Below, piece after piece: positions 46,970 through 55,702 of a stretch of DNA of 64,000 bases (the stretch's first letter is position 1; each line of letters starts with the position of its first letter). Source of the DNA: Acetobacteraceae bacterium (GTDB lineage Bacteria; Pseudomonadota; Alphaproteobacteria; Acetobacterales; Acetobacteraceae); the NCBI GenBank assembly GCA_021732665.1, contig JAKFUL010000002.1, positions 25,273 through 89,272 on the forward strand, given 5' to 3'. Both the position numbers and the translations under genes were made by a program. A model generated the notes under the pieces. It ran no database searches. It had not been told where the DNA came from and saw only the letters and a program-made list of their open reading frames with translations.

Positions 46970-47911
46970 TCAGGCGGCCTGGGCCGCGCGCGCGCCCAGC
47001 AGATGCGCCACCGCATAGGCGAGGTCGGAGCGGTTCAGCGTATAGATGTGGAACTCATCCACCCCATTGGCCTGCAGCAGCCGCACCTGCTCGGCCGCCA
47101 CCATGGCCGCGACCATTTTCCGGGTCTCGGCATCGCCGTCGATGCCTTCGAACAAATGGCCCATCCAGACCGGCACCGAGGCGCCGCACATCGCCGAGAA
47201 TTTCTGGACCTGGGCGAAATTCGTCACCGGCAGGATGCCGGGCACGATGGGCGCGGTGATCCCGGCTTTGTGGCAGCGGTCGATGAAGCGCAGGTAGATG
47301 TCGGTATCGAAGAAGTACTGGGTGATGGCGCGCGTCGCCCCGGCATCGATCTTGCGCTTGAGGAAGTCGAGATCGGCCTCGGGCGAGATCGCGGTCGGAT
47401 GGGTCTCGGGGTAGGCGCCCACGGTGATGTCGAAATCGGCGATATTCCTCAGGCCGCGCACCAGGTCCTCGGCCTGGGCATAGCCGCCGGGATGGGGCTC
47501 GTATTGCGCCGCACCGACCGGCGGGTCGCCACGCAGGGCCACGATGTGGCGCACGCCGGCGGCCCAGTATTCGCGCGCGACCTCATGCACCTCCTCCTTC
47601 GTCGCGCCCACGGTGGTGAGGTGGGCGGCGGGCGTCAGCGCGGTCTCGGCGACGATGCGCGCGACGGTGGTGTGGGTGCGGGTGCGGGTCGTGCCCCCCG
47701 CCCCGTAGGTGACGCTGACGAAACGCGGCGAGAGCGGCTCCAGCCGGCGGATGCATTCCCACAGCGTCTTTTCCATCGCCTCGTTCTTCGGCGGGAAGAA
47801 CTCGAAGCTGAGCTTGGGCGGCGCCATCTCCCGGGGTGCGGGCAGGGCGGGGATGCGCGGGCCGGTCAGCCAGCGGTCGAGAGTGCTTGAAACGGGGCTT
47901 GGGTGATCCAT
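46970..47911 (-). CDS. metF: Methylenetetrahydrofolate reductase
   Basis: 313 residues from ATG 47911. TIM barrel with the family motifs FEFFPPKNE, SVTYGAGGTTR, HLTTVGATKEEV, ALRGDPP, AYPETHP, and ITQYFFDTDIYLRFIDRC. It uses FAD and NADH to make 5-methyl-THF for methionine synthesis. Convergent with the kinase gene (7 bases apart); upstream, 168 bases separate it from divergent mlaA. No SAM or SAH riboswitch is seen. Confidence 0.95.
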   Translation of the reverse strand: MDHPSPVSSTLDRWLTGPRIPALPAPREMAPPKLSFEFFPPKNEAMEKTLWECIRRLEPLSPRFVSVTYGAGGTTRTRTHTTVARIVAETALTPAAHLTTVGATKEEVHEVAREYWAAGVRHIVALRGDPPVGAAQYEPHPGGYAQAEDLVRGLRNIADFDITVGAYPETHPTAISPEADLDFLKRKIDAGATRAITQYFFDTDIYLRFIDRCHKAGITAPIVPGILPVTNFAQVQKFSAMCGASVPVWMGHLFEGIDGDAETRKMVAAMVAAEQVRLLQANGVDEFHIYTLNRSDLAYAVAHLLGARAAQAA

Positions 47912-48079
47912 GCCGGGCAAATGGCGCAGGGTTGCGCCGCGCGCAAGGCCGCCGGCATGGCCGCACTGCAACAATCCGACACGTCGTGACGGTTCCCGAC
48001 GCGGCGGCAATGGTTTATGTGGCGTTGAGTTGGTGGCTCATCCCTGGCGCCGCCCTGTGCAGAGGTTGATCAAAGCACG

Positions 48080-48844
48080 ATGAAGCGTCCCTGGCTTGTC
48101 ACCCCCACGCCCGTCGCCTTGGCCCTTGCCGTGATGCTCACGCTCACCGGCTGCGCCACCCGCCCGCCTGCCTCGGACCGCGAGGCGGTGGCGGAGTTCG
48201 AGGCCAACAACGACCCCTTCGAACCCTTCAACCGCTCGATGTTCGCGGTGCACCAGGCCATCGATGCGGCGGTTCTCAGGCCGATCAACGTCGCCTACCG
48301 GGTGCTGCCGCAGCCCGTGCGCAACTCGGTCAGTTCGGTGCTCAACAACATCCGCACCCCGGTGGTGCTGATGAACGACATGCTGCAGGGCAACCCGCGC
48401 CGCGCCGGCGACACGCTGGGCCGCTTCGTGGTCAACACCACGGTCGGGCTTGGCGGCATCTTCGACGTCGCCAACAGCTATTTCGGCGTGCCCGTGCATT
48501 ACGAGGATTTCGGCCAGACGCTGGCGACCTTCGGGGTGGGCGAGGGGCCGTTCCTGTTCATCCCCATCCTGGGGCCGACCAACCCGCGTGACCTCGTGGG
48601 CTATGGCGTCGATACCGCGGCACAACCGTTGAACTGGTTCGGGCAGGGGCTGGCGGTGTCCATCCTCTCGGGCGCTCGCGGCGGCGCCACCATTCTCGAC
48701 AATCGCGACTATTTTTTCGAGATCGTCGATGATCTGAACCGGACGTCGCTTGACCCCTACGCTGCGCTGCGCACGGCGCGGCGCCAGGCGCGCGCCGCGG
48801 CCATCGCCAATCGCGATGCCACGGGCCAAGCGCGGCCGAATTGA
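48080..48844 (+). CDS. mlaA: Outer-membrane lipoprotein MlaA
   Basis: 254 residues. Signal with lipobox LTGC (Cys25). The MlaA core is complete: NDPFEPFNRSMFAVHQAID, PQPVRNSVSSVLNNIRTP, GRFVVNTTVGLGGIFDVA, FGQTLATFGVGEGPFLFIPILGPTNPRDLVGYG (residues about 150-182), ending in LEIVDDLNRTSLDPYAALR-type sequence. It removes phospholipids from the outer leaflet of the outer membrane and passes them to MlaC. The mlaC gene follows directly, 10 bases later. Confidence 0.94.
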   Translation: MKRPWLVTPTPVALALAVMLTLTGCATRPPASDREAVAEFEANNDPFEPFNRSMFAVHQAIDAAVLRPINVAYRVLPQPVRNSVSSVLNNIRTPVVLMNDMLQGNPRRAGDTLGRFVVNTTVGLGGIFDVANSYFGVPVHYEDFGQTLATFGVGEGPFLFIPILGPTNPRDLVGYGVDTAAQPLNWFGQGLAVSILSGARGGATILDNRDYFFEIVDDLNRTSLDPYAALRTARRQARAAAIANRDATGQARPN

Positions 48845-48854
48845 GGATCTTTCC

Positions 48855-49457
48855 ATGCCGATGCTGACACGACGCGCCTGTGCCGCCCTGCTCGCTATCG
48901 CAGCGCTTGCACCCGCCCAGGCGGCGGTCGATACCGCCCGCGCCACGGCCTTCATCCAGACCGCCGGCGACGAGTTGGTGGCCGCGATCAACAACACCAG
49001 CCTGAACGCCGCCGCGCGGCAGGAGCGCGTGGCCACCATCCTGCGCCGCAGCGTGGATGTCGAGACGGTGGGCCGCTTCGTGCTTGGCCGGTTCTGGCGG
49101 GTGGCGACCCCGGCCGAGCAGCAGGAATACCTGCGGCTGTTCGAGGAAAGCCTGATTCGCAACCTCGCCGGCCGCTTCGGCGAATTCCAGGGCGTGCGCT
49201 TCGCCCTCGGCCGCAGCCAGTCCCGCACCGAGGATGACGCGCTGGTCAGCACGATCGTCACCCGGCCCGGCGGCACAGCCTTCAACCTGGACTGGCGGGT
49301 GGCCGAGATGGGTGGACAGCCCAAGATCGTCGACCTCATTGCCGAGGGCACCTCGCTGCGGCTGACCCAACGCAGCGAGTATTCCTCCGTCATTCAGCGC
49401 GGCGGCGGCCAGGTGGCGGCGCTGCTGACGGCGATGCGGGCGCAGGCGGGGCGCTGA
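48855..49457 (+). CDS. mlaC: Phospholipid-binding protein MlaC
   Basis: 200 residues from ATG 48855 (ATG 48861 also possible). Signal peptide with ACAALLAIAALAPAQA. The Tol-Tol-Ttg2 fold is visible: RSVDVETVGRFVLGRFWRVATPAEQQEYLRLFEESLIRNLAGRFGEF (residues about 65-115) and PGGTAFNLDWRVAEMGGQPKIVDLIAEGTSL. It ferries phospholipids through the periplasm between MlaA and the inner-membrane MlaFEDB complex; those genes are not adjacent. Confidence 0.93.
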   Translation: MPMLTRRACAALLAIAALAPAQAAVDTARATAFIQTAGDELVAAINNTSLNAAARQERVATILRRSVDVETVGRFVLGRFWRVATPAEQQEYLRLFEESLIRNLAGRFGEFQGVRFALGRSQSRTEDDALVSTIVTRPGGTAFNLDWRVAEMGGQPKIVDLIAEGTSLRLTQRSEYSSVIQRGGGQVAALLTAMRAQAGR

Positions 49458-49521
49458 CCCGCCGGGTGGCGGCACGCCAGCCAAACCTGTATGAACCGGC
49501 GCAAAGACCGGAGGAAACCCG

Positions 49522-50472
49522 ATGATCACCCGCCGCGGCCTGGCTTTGGCCAGCCTTGCCACCCCCGCCCTGGCCCAGCCGGCCTTCCCCAACGCGCCCA
49601 TCCGCATGCTGGTGCCCTGGGGTGCCGGCGGCACCACCGATGTGCAGATGCGCGCGCTGTGCGAGGCCGCCGGCCGCCGCCTGGGCCAGCCCGTGGTGGT
49701 GGAGAACCGTGCCGGCGCAGGCGGTGTGCTCGGCGCCCAGGCCATGCTGTCCGCCCGGCCCGATGGCTACACCATCGGCCAGATGCCCATTTCGGTCTTC
49801 CGCCAGCCGCTGCTGAACAGCCGCGCGCTGTTCGACCCGCTGACCGATTTCTCCTACATCATCCACGTCACCGGCTATCTCTTCGGCACCGTGGTTCGCC
49901 CCGACGCGCCCTGGCGCACGCTGCCGGAGTTGATCGCCCATGCCCGCGCCAACCCCGGAAAGCTGAACTATGGCAGCCCCGGCGTCGGCACCTCGCTGCA
50001 TCTGACGATGGAGCAGATCGCCCTGCGCGCGGGCATCGAATGGACCCACATCCCGTTCCGCGGCTTCGCCGAGAACATCGCTTCCCTGCTGGGCGGGCAG
50101 ACCGAGATCCTCTCCGACAGCTCGGCCTGGGCGCCGATGGCGCTGGAAGGCCGGGTGCGGGTGCTGGCGCAATGGACCGAGACGCGGGCCAAACGCTTCG
50201 CGGACGTGCCCACGCTGCGCGAATCCGGCATCGACATCGTCTCCGCCAGCCCCTATGGCCTGGCCGGCCCGCGGGGGATGGACCCCAATGTCATGCGCAT
50301 CCTGCACGACGCCTTCCACGCCGCCACGCTGGATGCCAGCCACGTCGCGGTGCTCGACCGTTTCGACATGGCGCCGATGCTGAAGAACAGCGCCGACTAC
50401 CTGGCCTTCGTGCACCAGACGATGACCGAGGAGCGCGAGTTGATCACCCGGCTCAACCTGCGTCTCAGCTGA
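49522..50472 (+). CDS. Bug-family (TctC-like) solute-binding protein
   Basis: 316 residues. A short signal (RRGLALASLATPALAQPAF). The mature part follows the Bug family: PNAPIRMLVPWGAGGTTDVQMR, VVVENRAGAGGVLGAQAML, NPGKLNYGSPGVGTSLHLTMEQ and TLRESGIDIVSASPYGLAGPRGM. These proteins bind carboxylates such as citrate or aromatics for tripartite transporters, but many, like this one, have no transporter genes beside them. A GC-rich inverted repeat follows the stop (50485-50534). Confidence 0.87.
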   Translation: MITRRGLALASLATPALAQPAFPNAPIRMLVPWGAGGTTDVQMRALCEAAGRRLGQPVVVENRAGAGGVLGAQAMLSARPDGYTIGQMPISVFRQPLLNSRALFDPLTDFSYIIHVTGYLFGTVVRPDAPWRTLPELIAHARANPGKLNYGSPGVGTSLHLTMEQIALRAGIEWTHIPFRGFAENIASLLGGQTEILSDSSAWAPMALEGRVRVLAQWTETRAKRFADVPTLRESGIDIVSASPYGLAGPRGMDPNVMRILHDAFHAATLDASHVAVLDRFDMAPMLKNSADYLAFVHQTMTEERELITRLNLRLS

Positions 50473-50484
50473 TTTCCGCCGGAT

Positions 50485-50534
50485 GCCCGGGCGCGCCGCC
50501 AAGGCCGGCCGGGCTGGCGCGCGGCGCGCCGGGC
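50485..50534 (+). terminator. GC-rich inverted repeat after the Bug-family gene
   Basis: GCCCGGGCGCGCC (50485-50497) faces GGCGCGCCGGGC (50523-50534) across 25 bases, pairing over 12 bases with one bulge. It starts 12 bases after the stop and has no T-run. It may terminate or stabilise the upstream message. Confidence 0.45.
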
Positions 50535-50588
50535 TGTTAGTGGCCGGAGGCGGGTTTAGCATCGTCGCGTAGGGGTGGAGAAGTGAAC

Positions 50589-52265
50589 ATGGCAAAGACG
50601 CGTCCTGAACCCCGCAGCGGCGGCCGGCTGCTGGCCGATGCGCTGGTCGCCCAGGGCGCCACGCATGTCTTCGCCGTCCCCGGCGAATCCTATCTCGACC
50701 TGCTCGATGGCCTCTACGCCAACCGCAACCGCGTCGAGCTGGTGACCTGCCGTTTCGAGGCAGGTGCGGTGAACATGGCGGAGGCGCATGGCAAGCTGAC
50801 CGGGCGCGCCGGCGTGGCCGTGGTCACCCGAGGCCCCGGCGCCTGCCATGCCGCCATCGGCGTGCATATCGCCATGCAGGACAGCACGCCGCTGGTGCTG
50901 CTGATTGGCCAGATCCCGCATGAGGAGACCGACCGCGAATCCTTCCAGGAGGTGGATTACCGGAGAATGTTCTCGCCCATCGCCAAATGGGTGACGCAGA
51001 TCGACCACGAGGCGCGCATCCCCGAACTCATCGCCCATGCCTTCGATGTGGCGCAATCGGGCCGCCCCGGTCCGGTGGTGGTGGCGATCTCGGAGGAGAT
51101 GCAGAAGCGCCTGGCGACCGTGCCTGATATCGGCCCGGCGCGCGTCGCACCCGCCCATCCCTCGCCCGCGGCGATCGAGGAGATGATGGACATGCTGGCT
51201 GGGGCGAAGCGCCCGCTGGCCATACTGGGCGGCAGCAACTGGTCCGCGACGGGCCGCGCGGACATCGCCAAATTCCTCGTGGCGAACAACCTGCCGGTCG
51301 CCGTTTCCTTTCGCCGCCAGGGCAATTTCGACGGCAACCACAAGAATTTCGTGGGTGATCTGGGTGTCGGCGCCGATGCCGCGCTGGTGGCGCATGCCAA
51401 GGATGCCGACCTGATCCTGGCCATCGGCACCCGCATGGGCGAGCCGGTGAGCCAGGGCTATACCCTGCTGGACATGGCCGGCGCCACGCCGCTGGTGCAG
51501 GTTTTTCCGGAGCAGGGCGAGATCGGCCGGGTCTATCGCCCGGCGCTGGGGATCACCTCCGACCTCGACGCCTTCGCCCGCGTCGTGCGCGGCCTCAAGG
51601 TCAAGAAGCCGGGCTGGGGCGCCTGGACGAAGCAATTGCGCGCCAGCCGCCTGGCCCAGGCGCAGGCGCCCGAATATGCAGGCCCGCTCAACCTCGCCCG
51701 CGCGCTGCAGGCGTTGGAGGCGGCGCTGCCCGCGGACACCATCTTCACCACCGATGCCGGCAATTTCGCCACCTGGCCCAGCCGCTTCACCCATGTCGGC
51801 GCGAAGCAGGATTTTCTCGGGCCGACCTGCGGTGCCATGGGCTACGGCATCCCCGCCGCGATCGGCGCCAAGATCACCGCACCTGGGCGCGAGGTGATCT
51901 GCTTCGTGGGCGATGGCGGCGCGCTGATGACGGGCCAGGAAATCGCCACCGCCTTCCACCACAACGTCAACCCGATCATCCTCGTCTTCAACAACGGGAT
52001 GTACGGCACCATCCGGATGTATCAGGAGCGGATCTACCCCGAGCGGGTTTCCGGCACCGCGCTGACCAACCCCGATTTCGCCCGCTTCATCGAGAGTTTC
52101 GGCGGCCATGGCGAGGTGGTCGAAACAACGGCGGAGCTGGTGCCGGCCTACCGGCGGGCCTCGGCCTCGAAAAAGCCCGCGATCATCGAGATCAGAATGA
52201 ACCCCGAGCAGGTGACCAACCGCGCGACCATCGCCGATCTGCGGCGCCAGGCGGGCAAAGCCTGA
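50589..52265 (+). CDS. Thiamine pyrophosphate-dependent enzyme, acetolactate-synthase-like
   Basis: 558 residues from ATG 50589 (a GTG at 50583 adds two). The TPP-activating Glu is in TCRFEAGAVNMAEAHGK, the central FAD-like domain has ALGITSDLDAFARVVRG, and the TPP/Mg motif is GDGGALMTGQEIATAFHHNVNPIILVFNN (residues about 440-468). The family decarboxylates 2-oxoacids and can join aldehydes. No regulatory subunit gene follows, so it is unlikely to be the anabolic IlvB; substrate unknown. Its 3' end meets the acyl-CoA synthetase gene 20 bases away. Confidence 0.88.
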   Translation: MAKTRPEPRSGGRLLADALVAQGATHVFAVPGESYLDLLDGLYANRNRVELVTCRFEAGAVNMAEAHGKLTGRAGVAVVTRGPGACHAAIGVHIAMQDSTPLVLLIGQIPHEETDRESFQEVDYRRMFSPIAKWVTQIDHEARIPELIAHAFDVAQSGRPGPVVVAISEEMQKRLATVPDIGPARVAPAHPSPAAIEEMMDMLAGAKRPLAILGGSNWSATGRADIAKFLVANNLPVAVSFRRQGNFDGNHKNFVGDLGVGADAALVAHAKDADLILAIGTRMGEPVSQGYTLLDMAGATPLVQVFPEQGEIGRVYRPALGITSDLDAFARVVRGLKVKKPGWGAWTKQLRASRLAQAQAPEYAGPLNLARALQALEAALPADTIFTTDAGNFATWPSRFTHVGAKQDFLGPTCGAMGYGIPAAIGAKITAPGREVICFVGDGGALMTGQEIATAFHHNVNPIILVFNNGMYGTIRMYQERIYPERVSGTALTNPDFARFIESFGGHGEVVETTAELVPAYRRASASKKPAIIEIRMNPEQVTNRATIADLRRQAGKA

Positions 52266-52285
52266 AATCGGCGGCTTGCGCCACC

Positions 52286-54421
52286 CTACGCCTCCAGCCG
52301 CATCAGCCCATCCAGCGCCACGCAACCACCGGGCAGGCAGACCATCGGGTTGATCTCCATCTCCTCCAGCCGCGGCCCGATGGCGGCGGCGAAGGCCGAG
52401 AAGCGGGCGATGGCCCGCGCCACCCCCGCCACATCCACCGGCGCCGCGCCGCGAAAGCCATCGAGCAGCGGAAAGCTTTTCAGGCTTCGCAACATGGCCT
52501 CGGCCCGGGCGGCTGAGACCGGGGCGATGTCGAGCGCCACGTCTTTCCACAACTCGGCCTGCACCCCCCCCAGGCCGACCAGGACGGTCACGCCGAATTG
52601 CGGGTCGCGCCGCGCGCCCAGGATCAGCTCAGGCCCGCGCGCCGCCATTTTCTGCACCAGCACGCCGTCCACCCGCGCCGAAGGTGCATGGCTGCGCGCA
52701 CCCTGCATGATGGCGGCGAAGGCCGCCGACACCTCGGCCGCGCTGCCCAGGTTGAGCTTCACGCCCCCCACCTCGGTCTTGTGCGCCACATCGGGGCTGT
52801 CCAGCTTGAGCACCACCGGGTAGCCAAGCGCCTCGGCGGCGCTGACCGCGGCCCCGGCGGTGGCGGCCCGCGCATCGGGCATGGCCGGCAGGCCGGCGGC
52901 GGCGAAGGCGGCCTTGGCCTCGGCCTCCATCAGGGTCATGTCGCCCGGCGGCAGGCTGGCGGCGGCGGCGCGGGCCGCCTCATCCACCACGCCCATGGCG
53001 GGATGGCCGTCATGGTAGCGCAGCCACAGCGCGATCGCGTTCATCAGCCGGCGCATGCTTCGGAACAGGGAGAGGCTGTCGGAGGTGTCCACCGCCTCCG
53101 GCCCCGCGCCTTCCAGGCTTTCCGGAATCCAGGCGATGCAGATCGGCTTGCCCGCCGCGCGCGCCAGCGGCGCCATGGCGGCCATGCGCAGCGGCGTGGT
53201 GGCGGGGTTGTGATAGACCACCGGCATGACCACGGCGGCGTATTGCGGGTCGGCCAGCATGGCGTTCATGCAGGCGTCGAAGCTGGCGGGGTTGGTCGCC
53301 ACCTGCGCCGTCAGGTCGCAGGGGTTGCGCGGGCTGCCGAAATCCGGGATTGCAGCCCGCAGCACCGCCTCGGTCTCCGGCGCGGGCTGGGGCAGGGTCA
53401 GGCCGGCGAATTCCGCATGGTCGGCCGCCATGATGCCGGCACCGCCCGAGGGCGTGGCGATGCCCACGCCGCGCGCCCGGGGCCTGGGCGCCTTTGCCAG
53501 AAAGCCCGCGGTCTCCAGCAGCGCGTCGAAATCCTCCACCTCCAGCATGCCGGCGCGGCGGAAGGCGGCGGACCAGGCGGCCGTGCTTCCGGCCATGGAA
53601 CCTGTGTGGGACATGGCGGCCTTCGCCCCCGTCTCGCCACGCCCCAGCTTGAGCACCACGATGGGCTTGCCGGCGGCCAGCGCCATCTCGCCCAGCTCGA
53701 TCAGCCGCCGGCCGTCGCGCAGGCCCTCGACCGCCAGCGCGATGCTGCGGCATTCCGGCATGGCGAGCTGGAAGGCCGCGAGGTCGCAGACATCGAGATC
53801 GGTCGAATTGCCGGCCGTGGCCATGTGGCACATCGCGAAGCCGCGCTCCGCCGCCTGCATCAGCGCATAGCCCAGCGCGCCGGACTGGCTGACCACGCCC
53901 ACACCCCCGGCCGGCGCCGTCATCTTGTGGTAGTCCGGCATGAAGGTGGCACCGACGCGGGTGACATGGTTGACGAAGCCCAGGCAGTTGGCGCCGAGCA
54001 GCGGCACGCCCAGCGCGCGGGCGCGATGGCGCAGCGCTTCCTCCTCCACCGCGCGCTCGGGCAGGTCGGTCTCGCCATAGCCGGAGGCATAGATGGAAAG
54101 CCCACCCACGCCCCGCGCCGCCGCGGCCTCCAGGCTGGGCAGCACGCCGGTGCGGGGCATGCACAGCACCACGCTGTCCACCGCCTCCGGCAGGTCGGCG
54201 ATGGTGGCGACGCAGGGGTAGCCATGCAGGTCGCCGCCGGCGTATTTCGGGTTCACGGCATACACCGGGCCCGCGAAGCCGCGCATGTTGGTGATGGTGC
54301 GGGCGCCGAAACTGGTGGGCTCGGCCGAGACGCCCACCACCGCGACGCTGCGGGGCGCCAGAAGCCGGCGCAAGGATTCAGGCTCGCGGAGCGGTGCTGG
54401 ATTCACGTTTCTCTCCCTCAT
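52286..54421 (-). CDS. NDP-forming acyl-CoA synthetase (acetate-CoA ligase family)
   Basis: 711 residues. The N-terminal CoA-binding domain has SVAVVGVSAEPTSFGARTITNMRGF; the succinyl-CoA-ligase-like part carries the phosphohistidine candidate in AMSHTGSMAGS; the C-terminal ATP-grasp domain begins near residue 480 with MTLMEAEAKAAFAAAGLPAMP and has YPVVLKLDSPDVAHKTEVGGVKL, and ends LEEMEINPMVC. It makes acyl-CoA from a carboxylic acid, ATP and CoA with ADP as product. Convergent with the TPP-enzyme gene; no obvious pathway partner. Confidence 0.9.
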   Translation of the reverse strand: MRERNVNPAPLREPESLRRLLAPRSVAVVGVSAEPTSFGARTITNMRGFAGPVYAVNPKYAGGDLHGYPCVATIADLPEAVDSVVLCMPRTGVLPSLEAAAARGVGGLSIYASGYGETDLPERAVEEEALRHRARALGVPLLGANCLGFVNHVTRVGATFMPDYHKMTAPAGGVGVVSQSGALGYALMQAAERGFAMCHMATAGNSTDLDVCDLAAFQLAMPECRSIALAVEGLRDGRRLIELGEMALAAGKPIVVLKLGRGETGAKAAMSHTGSMAGSTAAWSAAFRRAGMLEVEDFDALLETAGFLAKAPRPRARGVGIATPSGGAGIMAADHAEFAGLTLPQPAPETEAVLRAAIPDFGSPRNPCDLTAQVATNPASFDACMNAMLADPQYAAVVMPVVYHNPATTPLRMAAMAPLARAAGKPICIAWIPESLEGAGPEAVDTSDSLSLFRSMRRLMNAIALWLRYHDGHPAMGVVDEAARAAAASLPPGDMTLMEAEAKAAFAAAGLPAMPDARAATAGAAVSAAEALGYPVVLKLDSPDVAHKTEVGGVKLNLGSAAEVSAAFAAIMQGARSHAPSARVDGVLVQKMAARGPELILGARRDPQFGVTVLVGLGGVQAELWKDVALDIAPVSAARAEAMLRSLKSFPLLDGFRGAAPVDVAGVARAIARFSAFAAAIGPRLEEMEINPMVCLPGGCVALDGLMRLEA

Positions 54422-54433
54422 GTGAGGGGCAGG

Positions 54434-54961
54434 CTACTGCGCCGGGGGGGAAGGGCAAGCCCCGGCGGCCAGCAGGGCGGGGGCGGCAAAAGCGGCAAGG
54501 GCCAGCCCAAGCCTGGCATGTTCGGCGGTGAAGTGGCCGGGCCCGTGCAGCAGATTGACGGTGCCGAGCACCCGGCCGTCCCAGCGCACCGGCAGATTGA
54601 GCACGCTCTCGCATCCCAGTGCCAGGATCATCTCGTGGTCGGCGAAATTGGCGCGGATGGCGGCGGCATCATCGCCGATGAAGGGCAGGCCCTGGCGCAA
54701 CAGGTGGCGGGTCCAGGGGCTGTCCACCACCGGCTTGACGCCGCCCGCGGGGTAGGCAGTGGGGTTGCTGCTGTGAAGCCTGGTGTTGAGGCCCGCCCCG
54801 GCATCATGCCGCATGACGGAGAAGAGACGATGGCCGATGGCCTGCTGCAAGGCATCCGAGAGCGCGAGGAACACCGGCTGTGGCTGCCCCGGCAAGGCTT
54901 GTGCCATCACAAGCCGATGGAGGGTCGCCATGCAACTCTCACATATCATGTGTTTTTCCAA
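54434..54961 (-). CDS. GAF-domain protein
   Basis: 175 residues from ATG 54961 (ATG 54949 is also possible). A single GAF domain at residues about 25-160: LFSVMRHDAGAGLNTRLHSSN, WTRHLLRQGLPFIGDDAAAI, ESVLNLPVRWDGRVLGTVNLLHGPGHFTAEH (parts of residues 115-150). The N-terminus CESCMATLH has a CxxC pair. It may sense a small molecule or redox state. It starts in an AT-rich region (54940-55140) and reads away from the small gene at 55121. Confidence 0.75.
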   Translation of the reverse strand: MEKHMICESCMATLHRLVMAQALPGQPQPVFLALSDALQQAIGHRLFSVMRHDAGAGLNTRLHSSNPTAYPAGGVKPVVDSPWTRHLLRQGLPFIGDDAAAIRANFADHEMILALGCESVLNLPVRWDGRVLGTVNLLHGPGHFTAEHARLGLALAAFAAPALLAAGACPSPPAQ

Positions 54962-55011
54962 AAGAGGGATATGAATAGGCAGCCTTTCGCCTCACTCATT
55001 TCGATGAAAGA

Positions 55012-55032
55012 TCTTCGTGTTGCCCACGAAGA
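55012..55032. repeat. Inverted repeat in the AT-rich divergent region
   Basis: TCTTCGTG-TTGCC-CACGAAGA is an 8-bp perfect dyad with a five-base spacer, in a stretch of about 200 bases with clearly lower GC than the rest. It lies between the GAF gene and the small gene at 55121, so it may be an operator. An in-frame upstream start (ATG 54971) would put it inside a longer reading frame instead. Confidence 0.4.
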
Positions 55033-55120
55033 ATATATGACACTGAATCGTGATTTCGCTCGCCATGGCGTTACACGACACTGTTATAGTAGTCTTATTG
55101 TTCAATTATCGGAGAGTCTG

Positions 55121-55324
55121 ATGTTCATCTCCATCCCAAGGCCGCAACAGGAGCATCCACAGCCGCTGGGATCTTCTCCCGAGGCGATACAGGCCTGCGT
55201 GGCGAGCCTGGCGGCCGAGGCGTTCGAACTGGGGCATGCTCGCGCCGCCAATCTTCTGGCACAGACGGCGGCGCTGCTGGCTACCGCCAACCTGTGGAAC
55301 AGGCCGCCCGAACCGCTGAAGTGA
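55121..55324 (+). CDS. Small unknown protein
   Basis: 67 residues from ATG 55121 with GGAGAG five bases upstream; the same frame is open to ATG 54971 (117 residues, preceded by AAAGAGGG). The short form is favoured because it leaves room for the promoter region. Pro/Gln-rich start, then a single amphipathic helical part (SPEAIQACVASLAAEAFELG, RAANLLAQTAALLATANLW). No family recognised. Convergent with the next gene, nine bases apart. Confidence 0.55.
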   Translation: MFISIPRPQQEHPQPLGSSPEAIQACVASLAAEAFELGHARAANLLAQTAALLATANLWNRPPEPLK

Positions 55325-55333
55325 TGCTGCCCT

Positions 55334-55609
55334 TCAGCGTCCGCCGAAGGTGAAGGAGGAGGGCATCACCGCGGGCTCCGGCGCGGCGTTCTGCTGAACC
55401 TGGGTTTCCTTCATTTTGCTTTCAATCTGCTTCACCAGCGTCAGCAGGCCGTTGGCGAAGGCCGGCAATTGCACGACGGGGATGAAAAGCAGCCCCGAGG
55501 GCGCCGGCTTTCCGTCTGGCCCAAGCTGGGCCAGCGTGATGCGCGCGACACCGAAATTGACGCTGGCATCGAGGATGCCGTCGGTGAACTGGCTTGGCTT
55601 ATCTGTCAT
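55334..55609 (-). CDS. Small unknown protein upstream of the type I secretion genes
   Basis: 91 residues from ATG 55609; ATG 55642 would add 11. It begins with alternating strands (ASVNFGVARITLAQLG, APSGLLFIPVVQLPAFANGLLTLV), then a helix and a disordered Ala/Pro/Gln tail ending TFGGR. No signal peptide. It precedes the adaptor gene in reverse order of transcription (adaptor stop at 55703), so it is downstream of the secretion genes on the same strand and may belong to that operon. Function unknown. Confidence 0.6.
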   Translation of the reverse strand: MTDKPSQFTDGILDASVNFGVARITLAQLGPDGKPAPSGLLFIPVVQLPAFANGLLTLVKQIESKMKETQVQQNAAPEPAVMPSSFTFGGR

Positions 55610-55702
55610 CTCATCCTCGCGCGCCCGTTGGCCGGGCGCCAACTCTTCGTCACGATGTGTGCCAGCCGGGGCATGCTTGGCAAGATGCCCCGGCCGGGAA
55701 TG

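Noticed and set aside
47912..48079. SAM or SAH riboswitch in front of metF
   Set aside because: No recognisable conserved core or pairing pattern of these riboswitches was seen in this 168-base gap.
50589..52265. Biosynthetic acetolactate synthase IlvB
   Set aside because: No ilvN regulatory subunit or ilvC follows, and the neighbours are unrelated, so only the broad TPP-enzyme family is claimed.
52598..54950. Plus-strand open frame of about 780 codons opposite the acyl-CoA synthetase
   Set aside because: Antisense to a clear NDP-forming acyl-CoA synthetase; Arg/His/Gly-rich with no motif. Only the last part (from 55121) is kept as a small gene.
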